The notes below the pieces were generated by a model. It ran no database searches. It was given only the letters and a program-made list of their open reading frames with translations, and was not told the origin of the DNA. From Amoebophrya sp. A120 (lineage: Eukaryota; Sar; Dinophyceae; Syndiniales; Amoebophryaceae): a stretch of DNA of 43,805 bases. The DNA is taken from contig CAJINV010000043.1 of assembly GCA_905178155.1 (NCBI GenBank), positions 19,055 to 62,859 of the forward strand, read 5' to 3'. Of the stretch, positions 1-13,000 are shown piece by piece. The translations under genes and the position numbers were made by a program. Positions within the stretch are counted from its first letter, which is position 1. Each line of letters begins with the position of its first letter.

Positions 1-282
1 GCAACAATCCCCAAAGACGCACGGCACACCATCAGAGTGGCGCGGTGTGCGCACTCTCTCCGGGGCCCCGACATTTGCGGGCGAATTCCTGCCAAATTTC
101 TCGGCCAAGTCGGGCCGACCGAATCGGCAGACCGCAGCACGGGAGCAACAATCCCCAAAGACGCACGGCACACCATCAGAGTGGCGCGGTGTGCGCACTC
201 TCTCCGGGGCCCCGGCATTTGCGGGCGAATTCCTGACGAATTTCCCGGCCAAATCGGGCCGACCGTCCGAACCGGCGGACCG
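1..282. repeat. 144-bp tandem repeat, about 2 copies
   Basis: Two copies of a GC-rich unit start at 1 and 145. The first about 70 bases of each are the same and the rest differ at scattered positions, with divergence rising after 250. The array is cut by the window edge, so it may be the tail of a longer satellite. Confidence 0.9.
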
Positions 283-1028
283 AGTCCCGGCTTTTCCATA
301 GATTTTGCGCAGATTCTCTTGGTGCTGGCTCGAAAAGTCGTGTCGCAAATGCGGGCCACGCTTGTCGCAGCCCTGCCTTTGGATTTCGGTGTCTGTCTGC
401 TCCGGATGGTCTTATCTCGGCGCGCCAGTTATAGATCGTGCCCAGTGCTCGTGTTGTGAATAAAAACTCCCGCTGCGCGGGTACCCGCGCGTCGGCGCTT
501 TTTGGCCATCCTTGTAGTGCTGTTTTACTGCAGAAGCCGGCGGTCCGCGTCCGCTCGGAGCTAGGCTTGTTGGCGGATAAACCTCGGCCTCGGGAAACTT
601 CTTTGTTTTGCTCACGTTAACGAACCCGCATCAAGTTGCGCTCTACGTCTTTTTTTCCTTTACCTGGACGAACAGCAGGTAGAGGACATAACCCATGCTG
701 CTACAACATCAGAGATGAGATGCCAGATTGCTACATGAGAGAGATAAAAGTTTTTTTTTCCATGTCGAGTGCCCTATCGAGAGATGAACCAGCAGTAGGT
801 GGAGAAGCAGTCTTGGTTTTTTTTTTTGTTTTTTTATCCTCCACCTAGACGAGTTTGAAACAAATGCAGTTCCTGCCAACAACCCAGGATCTTATACGTT
901 GCTTCGGTGTGGTTGTGTAGTGTTGCTTTTGCGCAACACCTGCTCCTGCTGATGCAGGTTTTATTGCGACATTGTTTGTAGCTGTGATTATCAAATTCAG
1001 TTTCGGATCTTTATTTTCAGTTGGATTC
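283..1028. other. Intergenic DNA upstream of gene A
   Basis: The GC-rich edge continues to about 560. After that come T-runs (759-768, 819-835) and a small inverted repeat, TAGGTGGAG near 796 with CTCCACCTA near 840. The bases just before the gene A start are pyrimidine-rich and end in CAG at 1020, 8 bases before the ATG. This would suit a spliced-leader acceptor or an upstream intron end. No convincing gene is seen. Confidence 0.5.
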
Positions 1029-4000
1029 ATGATGAGCAACGGCGGGGCAGCCGGGGGCGATAAGCCCCCGGGCGACACCAGCGCTGAACAACCGTCGGCC
1101 GCTTCTGTTTATGGGATAGTTCTCAAACGTTACATTCTCAACTGCTGCATGATTTGTCATGCAAAATTGACATCGACATGGACATCTACACGATGAAGTG
1201 CTTTTTCGCATGACATATTTTTGATGGCCCAATCGGCATGAAAATCATTTCCGAATTTGTAATGCTAGAGGCGCAAGCTCCCCGTCCCGGCTTCCACTTT
1301 TGCTATTCTTGCATCAAAAACCCATGTTGGAGCCGTTGAGATCGTAAACTTTGAGAATCGCATACTATTGCGGGACGATCAGCTGCAAACAAAATGAAGC
1401 GGAAAATGGGCGCGAAAGAAGGAAAGAAAGCGGGGAGCAGCAAGCGTGTTGTGGAGGAAGTGGAATCTGATGGGGTAAGGGAAGAAGTGATGACTTTTTG
1501 TTTTATGCAAAAGATGGAATTTTTTGTCATGCAGATTTCCAACAGGTACGGGATTGATGTATAAGAACTCCAACTGTAATTTGTAATGCATTTTTGCAAG
1601 TGGAACTGCTCTTACTCTATTCTACAAAAAATTCAGGTTGGCGAAGATGAGTGGAGGGCGGAAGAACTGGATAAGAAACAAGAGTATGCTCTGCAAAAAT
1701 ATCGCACTTCTTCGTCGCGAAAATTTCATAACAATCTTCATGCACAAGAAATCAGCTGGATTATGTCTGTGTCATGCATACAAGAAATCATTTATGAAAG
1801 CAGATCTGTCACACGGCACGACGATTTATCCATTGACAACTTTATTGTTTTCGTATCAATTGACGGTATTTTTGCACAGAATAAAGACGTTCCGAAACCT
1901 TTGGTGACAGACTTTCATACGCTATCCTGTGCAAGAAAAGTGCCTTCTTTGGAGGTCCTCAAGCGACTACTAGCACCGCTCTGTTAGTAAGTACACAGGT
2001 CTAGTTGATTGGCTACAAAGAAATCATTCATGACACGAACTTGATGGATCCTCGAGAATGAAAGTTACATTTAGCCGTGACGAGGTACTCGTACTACTCT
2101 TAGCGTATAGCTTCCTGGGCTCCTTGTGTACTATGCAGCCGTGCTGCATTTTTAGACAAGCGCAATTGGGGACCTCCACGAGGGTCTTTTTACGCAGGAT
2201 GCATGCGGGCGCTCTACGCGCAGCGACGCTGGGTCATGACGGAATCGGGGGCGGAGAAGAAGAGTGGGATGCAGGGACTTAAAACCGAGTGCGAAAGGAT
2301 TGAAGCGGAGGAAGGAAGTAAAAACCGAACAAATGCTGCGCAGAAGGAACTGGACCTGTGCCACATGTACCTGCAAAATATCGTGGGAAAAAAGTGTTAC
2401 AGTTACACACCCTGATGCAGACAAGCAAGACAGACGACCTCTGTCATGCAGGAAATGCTTGCCAGCGTGAGCGTCATTTCATTCGTGTTTTCTCTTATAC
2501 TCTGCGCATCACAGGTTTTCTTAGGCATGTCGAGCAACTTTGTGATGCAGAAACTCCAACAAGCGTGTAACTGTAACACTTTTTTCCTGTGATACAAAAA
2601 CATCAGAGGTTGCTGCCCGACGACACGGATGAAACCAACGCGGACGGAGACCACGGGAAAAGCGTCGACCAGCACGACAGAGCCGTCGGCGACGCAGCTG
2701 GTGCTCCTTCCCTCGGTGCGGAAAAGAACGAAAGCAAGGACTATTCCGCGGCGCATTTTCCGCAGGAGGCTGCAGCAAGAACGTCTTCAGCTGGTACTAG
2801 CCAAGTAAAAACAACAAACGACCAGCCGCTTGGGTCAACATCATCGGCCAGTGCTACAACTGGGACGTTTAACAAGCGAAATCTACTGACGACTTCCGCT
2901 TGTTCGCCAAGTTTCAGTTTGTTTTCACCACCGCTGCATTCAGAACGAGTACGAGAGCCAAGCTCGTTTTCCCCGTCGAGGCGCGTCGTGCCACAGCCGA
3001 GATCCTCGTCCTCGGCTTCAAGCGGAACTACGGTATCAACTGCAAGTATGTCTGGGTCTGGATGAATGTATAGATTTCACATGCATATTTCCATTGACCC
3101 ATGAAATGATGCCTGTAATGCATGACCTATGCATGACCTAGCGTCACAGATTTTTACAGGGCTTATTGATGCACCTTCCGCATGAGAAATAATTCTTTGT
3201 CCTTTTAGCACAAACAGTACACCTCCTGCTTGTCATGCAATACAAATTTTTTTGGAGTTCAAAAACAGCATGACAAGTCGCAATCCTCCAGACCAAGACA
3301 CTTTTGCGGTTGATATACGGGTTTAGTCGGCAACTTTACCACGCCTGCTCCCAGCTCCAGCGCGATCGCAAATACCAGGATGTTAAAGCAGTCGATCGAA
3401 CAAACAAGTACAAACCCGACGGTGGACAAGCAAGGCGGAGAGAAAAAGACCGCAAATGTTGAGTCGTCCGATAGTCTTCTTATCAACAACAAAAGTGCTG
3501 TTGCTCTCGGCGGGAAGAAGAAGCTTCCCACCACCACGACCGGTAGAACTAGTACCATTTCCACGACACAGAACCTTGATCCAGCTCCGGATGTTGCAGC
3601 TGGAGAAACTATGTCGACGCTCAGGTGGATACGACACTTCTCGCCCTTGCAACAACCAGGACGAACTACACCCGGCGATGGTAAAAACAGCAGTACCACT
3701 GTGAATGTGGTCGGAGCTGCTGCCGCGGCAACGACGAGCAAACCAGGTGGTCAGCAGCACGGTGCGCCATCTTCTTCTTCCACGAAGAACGCTGCAGTGG
3801 CCAAAAATAGTACAGGTGGCGCCACTAGCAGTGGCGTCCAGGTGAACAAACAATCTCGCGAAACAAGACTCCGTGAAGCCATGAAGAAGTACCGCAATGC
3901 TTTGGAGAAGAAGAAATATCAAAATGCAAAACTCCCCCTGCTCCCCGTACTAAAACGGAGATTTTTATAGCATGATTTGTGAACACAAATCAGGTTGTCA

Positions 4001-7000
4001 TGCCAGAAGACGAAAAATAAACGCGGACTGTAATTCTGGCTGGCGTTGGAATAAACCTTTGCATCTTCAGCATGGCAGAAGACAACTGAAAATTGGAAAC
4101 CGCATGACAAATTTCCTGCTTTTCGGGCCGCAACTGCTTCTCTTGGCCCTCGAGCAATACAAGTCGATTTGTGAACGCAAATCCAGCATCACGAATGTCC
4201 TTTTCAGTATGGGGAGGGAGGACTTTTCCTCGCCATAACACCACGGAGCATGAAGATGATCGTGAAGGCCGCAAAGTAGAAGCACCCGCCCCTGCACAAG
4301 ACGATGACGAAGCTAAGAACGCCGTAGCGCAGCAGGCGAAGATGAAGAACAAGGGCATGAAAAAAGCGCCGATGAAGAAAGCCACTGCAGCTGCTCCCGC
4401 GAAACCGAAGTACGACCCGGAGCTGCTGGAACTATTCGAGATACTAAAGTGCAACTATTTAATATTTGGGTCAGGAAGCGTGGAACGTGTCTTGCGTGGA
4501 GTGGATTCTTGTGAAATCTGTGTTGCATGGGTATGACCAACAAAAACGAGCGATCCTTTGTCAGGCAAAAATATGCAGCTTTTTATGCGCACTTGGCATG
4601 AGGCATCGCCTCCCAGCATTGCAAACTTCCCAGACCCAGACCTGTTTGCAATGCATACGAAGAGAATCAGGAGAATTCGATGACCAACGCGGACAAAGAC
4701 GAACTACAGAACATTTTCAACCTGCTTATCCCACTGAAGAAAGCTAGCACATAATTGCATTTGAAGTGCGTAGAATGAACAATCCACAGAGAGGTCCTCC
4801 GTCGTGGTTTCTTGTGGGCTCGTCCGTGGCATGCTAGTCAAGATGTTAGTGCGTAATACGAATTTTTTTGTGTCGGTATTTTTGTCGCATGTTGATGCAG
4901 AGATGAGATTTAGTGTGCTAGGTTTTTCATCCTGGCGGATAGTGCTCAAAACTTACAGAACAATACTCGGTGATATGACGTCCTCAAACGTTACTACACT
5001 CTCAACTGTTACATGAATTTGTAATGCAAGAAGGGCCGCAAAAGAGAAAGAACTGGAAGAAGGAAGATTGCGCCTTTTATTGCATATGCACATTTTTGAC
5101 GGATTCTAGTGCCATGTAGCCGCGTCGAGAAGTTGTCATGCGAAAAAGCCGCGGTCGTGTGCAGAGCCAGAGTACTAGTCTTTTTGCATGACAAGAAACC
5201 ATGTAACAGTTGAAAACGTAAAGTTTGAGAGCTCCATAGAGGAGACGAAGAATGAGGATCTGCACCAGTGGAAAGACATGAAAGAATTTGAAGATGATTT
5301 TGCGTCGGAGGTAATATATGTTCTTGAAGCAGAGCAGATACAGTTGTGTGGTTTTACTTTGTTGTCACTTTGTCCTCAACCTACTTTACACAAAAGCTTT
5401 GTAGTTGTACCGAATGCAGAAAGATCCAGAAATGGATGACGATTTCACCCCCTTGCAAAAGAAAAATTCAAAACTCCACCAGGTCGAAAAGCTTAAGGAG
5501 CTGCTGGATAAGCAATACCCCACTGAGTTGAAGATAGTTTGTCGTACCTGCGATTGCGATTTTTGACAAAACAATTCATACGAAATTGTAACATCTGGCT
5601 GCTAGTGTGCAACATTGGCAAAAGAAGGTGAAAGAGGCAACTGTGTAAGGCCTTAACCCAGCAACGTTTGCATGGCAAAAGAATGGAATACCGAAACAAC
5701 AATTTTTCCGCTTTGATTCAGATAGTGCAAAAATTGAGATCGCAGTTGAGACAACAAAAAGTTACGTTGCATAGCAGTAAGCTCCGCAAAATCACGAAGG
5801 CGTTCAATCAAGAGTTACCAAATGCAAGTATGTCTGGGTCTGAATCTCTCCTGCGCAAGATTCAGGTACAACAAGATCTGGCATGATGCATGAATACAAG
5901 TCACAAGCTTTTTTGTCTTGCTGGAAGCCGGGTTATCGGGCGGTAAATACGAATGAATGTGTAGCAATTATTTCGATTATCCTCGCGAAACTTATAATTC
6001 TCTCATGTCGTACACGAGGAGGCCGTCCTGCAATGCAGATACCAGCAACACAAATTCCGAGACCCAGACATATTCGTATATGCATAAACGTTCAAAGACT
6101 GCAGAAGCGCTCTAGCCGAGATGATAAAAATATCAAATACGAAACATGTAGTTGTTTGGGTGGGACTGGAAATAAAGTGAATAAGATTTATCATGCTCAG
6201 CGGGACTACCGGAATCAAATCTGTCATGCACGTTAGAGCAGCGTGTCAAGAAGTTCTTGAGACGTCAACTCGAGCGCCCTCCGGACTTTTCATCGCCAGC
6301 CAGCATTACAAATTTCCAGATGAACGCCCGAACACACATTTGGATTCAATAGATGATTCGCGACTATCTGATACGGACAGATGTCTGGAACGCGAAGCAA
6401 GCGGAACGCGCAGCAAGCGCGAGCGGTGAGAACGACGAAAACCGCAAAATAAGAAGTGAGGTATTGTTTACAATGTATAGTTAGAAGATTCATTGTGGTT
6501 TTTACGTACAACTACACCCACAGACGAAAGCAAATCATTCAGTCACACCGTGCATGACAAACTAGCTTTATCGTTGTACTTCTCGCCTTGATTTGTGCTT
6601 GAACGGAATTTCTTCTACTCTGCATGAGAAAAAGATAATACTCAAAAGAAAACAAAGCTATCAAAAACAAACCTTTGACATTCCAGGCCAACAGCCGAAA
6701 GCCTTCCTCGCCCGACGGTGTTGCCAAGAAAAATACCAAATCGGCTAAAAACTTGTCGAAGAGCGTCGCTCCGGCGGTGGTGCACAGGCGGAAAGATGAC
6801 AAACTACCGGCGCAAGAGCCAGTAACATCTGCAGCCTCCTCTTTTTCGGGTTCTTCTCGCGTTGTAGTTGGCCCGGCTGTGAGTAGTCTGCTCCTCCCGG
6901 CTTCTTCTAGCGGGGCACCTTCAGCGTCCTCTCGGAAAGTGCCGGCTGCTGTTGTGGAAGAGCAAGAGAGCGAGGAAGATGATGACGTAGTGGGCGAGAA

Positions 7001-10000
7001 GATCATCGCAGGTGGAAACGAAAATCACAGAGAGGAAGCTCGTTCGCATAAGAATAGCTCCTGTGCTGACAACGGACAACATGCCAAAGAATTAATCGGC
7101 GAAGAAACGAGTAGCGGTAACGTAGAGCAGGACGAGAACGCAATCAGCACGGCACAGGAGGACCACGACGCCAGTAATCAACATCTGCCCGAAGGAGCAG
7201 GAGCACCCGCGCCGGAGGGACCGTCGCGACGACCAAATAAGGTGCCGCAAATATATGCGGTTCAGACGAGGGACGGAAGATTAGTCCCAACAGACGAAGA
7301 AAGCCACAGGATCGTATGCAGGGAAACAAATGTGTTCAAATCTAGTTCTAGAAGGAATTTGTGTTGTTGGTTTGCTTGCATTGCAGCATGAAAAAGCAAT
7401 CAAAGATTGCATGACGAATTCCCATCTGCTCGACGCACGATGACAAAAACTCTGCACCAACGCGTAAGATCTGCAGCACAGATGTTCTTGCTGTCCCTCA
7501 GATCTACTCACACCACACAAAAAATCTGGATAGTTTTGAACGTTTTTGCCATCCATACCAGGCAGGAAAAATCGTAAGAAGTTGCAAGGGGTACACGGAT
7601 CATATCATGTGCAAAAGTATCGTACTCGTACTAATCGCAGTCGTGCATGACAAAATGCTTTCCATACCTGAATCAGCATGACAGATTCCATTTTTCAGCC
7701 GGCTGCGGTCGTTTGATTTCTACCAGAAGTGCGAGGATACTCTTGCACTGCATAAAGTACGAGGGCGTCGACGAGGAAGGAGAGGGTCTCTTCGACGAGC
7801 CAGAGCAGAGTCATCAGCAAGACAAACAACTTCGCAGCACTAGCACCCCGATGAAGCGCAAGCACCTCGGGAACGATGAGCCTGAGCTCGACGATGAAAG
7901 CGACAAAGCTGCGAAGACTCCATATGTTGGCAATTGTGAAGCACGAGAACAACACCAGAGCCCGAAGGTTGATGGAGCAGCCGGATCTTCCACCAGTGTG
8001 GTTCCGCGCGAGGAGGAGCGGCTGCTGATGACCCCCAAGTCGGACAAGAAGAAGCGGAGGAGATCTCTGTTCGAGATTGCGGGTGACCGCCACCAACAAG
8101 AACAGCATCTGGATGATGAACTACCACATGGCGCCGACGTCGCTCACAGCAGTGCCAGCTCTTCCGAAGAGGACAGCGAGTTGCAAGAGGCACTACTGAA
8201 CGACGCCCAGGAACAAGTAGACCGTCGTGGTGCATCAGCGATAGGAACTTTCTTGGACGAGGATGGAGGAATCGACGCTGAGAAAAATAACCAGGATGCT
8301 TCCTTTCTGGCCCAGTATGCATTGCGAAATCATGTGGATTTTCTCGTAGTCGTACTGGTTGCAAGGATGCAAGACCAATGATTTCTCCTTCCGTATTAAA
8401 ACTCTAAAACTACCCCGTATTGTAGTTTGATAGCAATTTCTATGTACAACTGCGAAGATCATAACTATGCTTTTGCAATGCATACGCAGCATCAACTACA
8501 AGCGAGTGTGAATCAGGACGTCGAAATGGAGGACGTAGAAATGGAGGACGTGGAGGGCTTATGCAATGCAAAAGCATCGTACGAGTTGTATAATTTGCAT
8601 TACAAATTCCCTAAGCATTAGAAATTGAATTTGTGATGCTGATTCACCTTGAGAAAGAGATTTGTAATGCCGAAATGCAATTACTACGAGTGCGATACTT
8701 TTGCACAGGATAAGGCTACGAGGATGAAAACGCTGACGAACAAAGAGACGCACACGACCCCGAGGGCGGAAGGTCCGTCGAACAAGAAGTGTCCTCCCGG
8801 GATGTTGCCGACGAGGAAGAGGCAGGGCAAGAAAATGAGGAAGAATTGTCCCGGCCCGGTGTCGAGGAGCAGGTGGCACAAGATGAAAACGAAGAGCACA
8901 GCGGCTTGGCTCCGGAGAATATCACACCCTTCGGTGGTCGAAGTCAACCCGTGCATCAAACTGGGAGCGATCGGGAACAAACGCCGGCAGGGCAGCAAAC
9001 CGTGTCATTTGCAGATCCGAAATTCTTCCCCTCACCACAACCAGGACGTTTATGAACCGCAAATATGTCTGGCCCTGGAAGATTCTAAACTTGTGATGCT
9101 GTCTCTGAAATCAGAAGAAATTTGTATTGTGTGGCCAGCAATAGAACTCCAGTTTGCCTTTGCGCTACGCGGAGAGAGCATTTCTCATGCGAAATAGGCA
9201 TTGGGAAGCCCTGCGAAAGTCTGTGATGCTAGTGCATGCATTACAGACCTCATGGGTCATCCAGAATATGCATGACAAATCTGGCAATCTTCCAGACCGA
9301 GATACTTTTGCAGTTCATAATGCTCGTTGCTAGCCGAAATCATGATCAGTCGCACCCCCGTATCCTTTGCAAAAGTATCGTGCTCGTACCAATTGCGTTT
9401 ATGCATGACAAATCTTTTTGATTTCTGCATTACAGATTTGATTTGTAATGCTAAGGTAATTTGCAATGCAGTTTACACTAGTGCGATGCTTTTGCAGTTC
9501 ATACCCCGCGTCACCGAAAAGACGACAGGAGGGAAGTTCCAGTGGGAGTAGCGAGGAGCAGGCGAAAAGGATGAGGAAGAACGGGGAAGGTGCCAGAAAC
9601 TACACTTACACGGCCAGTGAGGTAAGGAACTTTCCTCCCAACTGGGCGTATCAAGTGCCACGATGTCTGGGTCTTGAAGAATAGATGTTTGTCATGCTTG
9701 TTTGGCATGACTGGTAAATCTGTCATGCACGTTATCCAAGAGCAGCCCCACTTATCTGTCATGCAGAAACGCAGTTTGTCATGCAGCAGAAGCAACGCCT
9801 AGAAGCTCGGAAACTTGTCATGCTGAGCCAGCACTTGCGGCCTCCTCATGACACGCCACTTAGCATCACAAGTTTCCAGAGCCAGACCCAGATGTATTTG
9901 CAGCGCATAGGGCGGTGCCAGTTGGGGCGGTGCCAGTTGAAGGAACAGTGAACACGCCAAACTTCGGGGGCGGTGCCAGTACTTCTTCTAGCAACAGCGG

Positions 10001-13000
10001 AAATTTCGCATTTGCCCCACAGCAAAACGAAGACAATGACAACGTTCGCGGTGGTGCCGGTGCTCCTTCTAGTAACAGCGGAAATCTCGCCCCGCAGCAG
10101 CAAATGCAAGACGAAGGCAATGAAGACAACTTTCGTGGCGGTGCAAATGCTTTCAGCAGCAGAGGAAATAATTTCGTGCCCGAGCGAGGCGAAGAGAATG
10201 AAGAGCAGCAAGCCCAGGATGAGCAACATTTGTCCACAGGTTCAGCGTCCTCCTCTCCAAGACAATACCAACCAGACGGTGATAAGACCGACGAATTGCC
10301 GAGGGTGAGCTGTACTACTCCCAAGCGCCGTAGTACATCCTCCCGCCCAAACTCGAAGCAGCGTGGAGTTTCCGGTACCTACGAAATGCAGGGACCGTCT
10401 CCGGCGGGAGAAGAGCGGACGGAGAGTATCGTAAGGAAAAATGATCCCCCCTCCCCGTATCAAAACGAAGTTTCTGATGCTGGATTTCCGTACACAAATC
10501 AGATTTGTCTTGCAGTACTAGGGGACTGCAGGCATATGCCAAGCCTGAGCCGAGAGGCTTTGCCGTAGGCGAGCAGCATGGCAACTGTCTATTGCTGCAA
10601 GCTCAACAGCATCTTCACAAACCGCCTGCATAATGCGGCGGAGTCTCTGGCTTTGCCTTCTTGCAAGACAGACAGGACTTGTGGCCCGCAAATCTGCATC
10701 GCAAATTTTCAAACCGATGCACTTTCCACATGGGGAGGGGGGATTTTCCCTTACGATAGAGAGATACCGGGAGAAAATGAGCTTGACTCATCGTAGTGAG
10801 CAGTCGAGAAAGCTCGAAAAGGAACGGCTACAATATAAACTGCTGAGGTGTTACAATCTCAAACGCCACAATAGAATGCGGAAATCTGTGATGCAAGAAG
10901 TGCATGATCTAACATACTCCCACAGGACTGCGCATGACAAGTTTCACAGCACCAAACCGCACTAGAATCTGGCGAAATTTGTATTGCAGAAAGTGGAATG
11001 CTGTCCGAGTCTGTCATGCTCGTCATGCAGTAAGTACATGTACAAAATCCAGACTCTATTGTAACGTTTCAGATTGTAACGCTTGAGCAGGTCATATAGA
11101 AAAGCAGAAGTTGCGGCGCGAACGGAAAGAAGCAAATTCATCCTCGTCGCGGGCGAGCTCGAACGACTCCAGTTTTGTTCAAGACGGGCGAGGACCGCCA
11201 GCACAGCATCTTGAACTACCTGGTCGCAGGAGTACCAGCGTCGCGGCGTCTTGTATGCACAATAAAAAGACCCAACATCTCTATCCATTTTATGCATGAC
11301 AAACACAGGCCCTGACGCATGTTTTGCATGACAAAGTGGATGCTGGGTTTGGCCCTTTTTTTGTGGATAACTTCCTCCTCTCCGGAACAAGAACCGGGCC
11401 GTGCGTCCGATGCCGTCGTGCCAGAAACGCATATCAAATGCAAATATGTCTGGGTCCTCTGGGAGATAATTGCGAGATTTGTCATGCTAGTCTGGCATGT
11501 TGACTCTGAACTCTGCATTCCGTGGCCGCGAAGAGCAGCTCCTCTTGCCTGTCATGCAAAATCGCAGTTTCTCATGCGGAGTACGCAACTCAGAACCACG
11601 GCAAAACTTGTCATGCCGGGCAGCGTATAATTACAGGCTTTCCCTATTCCCTCTCTTGCGCCACAAGTTGCCAGACCCAGACATTTTTGCAGATGATAAG
11701 GCAGCAACCAGTGCAACAAACAGCAACCCTGGGAGTAGGAGCAACAAATGGCGCCTATGGCGCTCTCAGCTGTTGCATTCTCAACTGTTACATGAATTTG
11801 TGATGCAACAATGGCGAAAGCGACAGGGGGGAGCTTGCGTGTCGTGCATGACAGATTTGGTACAGATTTAGACGCTGTCTAGCAATTCGATAATTTGTCA
11901 TGCAAAGCAGCTTGGTCGCCTGGTGGCTTATGGCCATTTTGCATGACAAATCATGTAACAGCTGAGAATGTAACGTTTGAGAACGCCATAGCGCCAGGTG
12001 GCTCCCCGGGTTCGAACTACCATGGGTCGTGCAACAATTACAAGGACTCGCGGCAGCGGCAGCGTCATCTTCTTCTTCTTCGCAGCAGCAGCACCAACCC
12101 GCTATCCTGTGCTGAAGTATCGTACTCGTATTGCAGTCATGCATTACAAATTTGCCTTCAAATAAGGTAAATCCGCATTACAACTTCTCTTTCTCATGCT
12201 GAGGAAATTTGTAATGCACTTATACGAGTACGATACTTTTGCAGTTCATACCCGTAGTAGTACAGCCCAATAATGCATCTTCTTCTACGACACCAGGACC
12301 AGGCGTCATCAGGAATAATACAACGCCTGTGGTGAAAAAAGAACCCCCAAAAGCTCCCCGCCCTAGCCTTCAACCGGTGTATGACTCTTGGCACAAGAAC
12401 CACGAATGGCGTGAGAAAATATGCACTTGCGAAAGCATCGTAGTACCAGTAGTGGTGTACTATTTCATCACGTAGTTGTACATAAAATTTGCTCAGCATG
12501 ACAAGTGGAACTTGTACTGTTGGTTGTAGCTTTGCCTTTGGAAAAAGACTTGTGTTTATGTTGCCTATTATCCTGAGTAAAAACGTACCCACACCAGAGT
12601 TGTCATGCAGATTTACCATGACAGGAACATTTGTGATGCGCAACCCCGTGACAGGCATTTTCAATCGTGTTTGGGAACTTAAATGCTGTAAAGAGGATCA
12701 GCAGATCGATTTGTGATGCGGCTTCCCTTGCTAACTTGCACTACCTTACGGACTGAAACTTGTCATGCGTGACTCCCAAAGCTCCTAGGTTTGTGTTGCA
12801 AAATTGTGTAAATGAAAACTGGTTTTAAACGCTGTTTCTCATAGATCAAAATAGAAAAAATGAAGAGGATGATAAGAAAAAGCCACGAAAGCGATCAAGC
12901 GAGAAAAAGGGCCACAATACAAGGAAAAGCAAGCAAATTCTTGCCACGATCGGAAGAAAAAGGAAAGGGAAAAGAGAAGAAGAGAAAAGCAAAGAAATTA

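Noticed and set aside
4747-4753. Stop of gene A near 4751
   Set aside because: It lies inside an inverted-repeat element (K), and removing that element continues the frame into exons with clear coding character. Kept as an uncertainty, not as the gene end.
12004-12016. tRNA B-box-like GGGTTCGAACTACC
   Set aside because: It lies in an exon of gene A and no cloverleaf arms were found around it.
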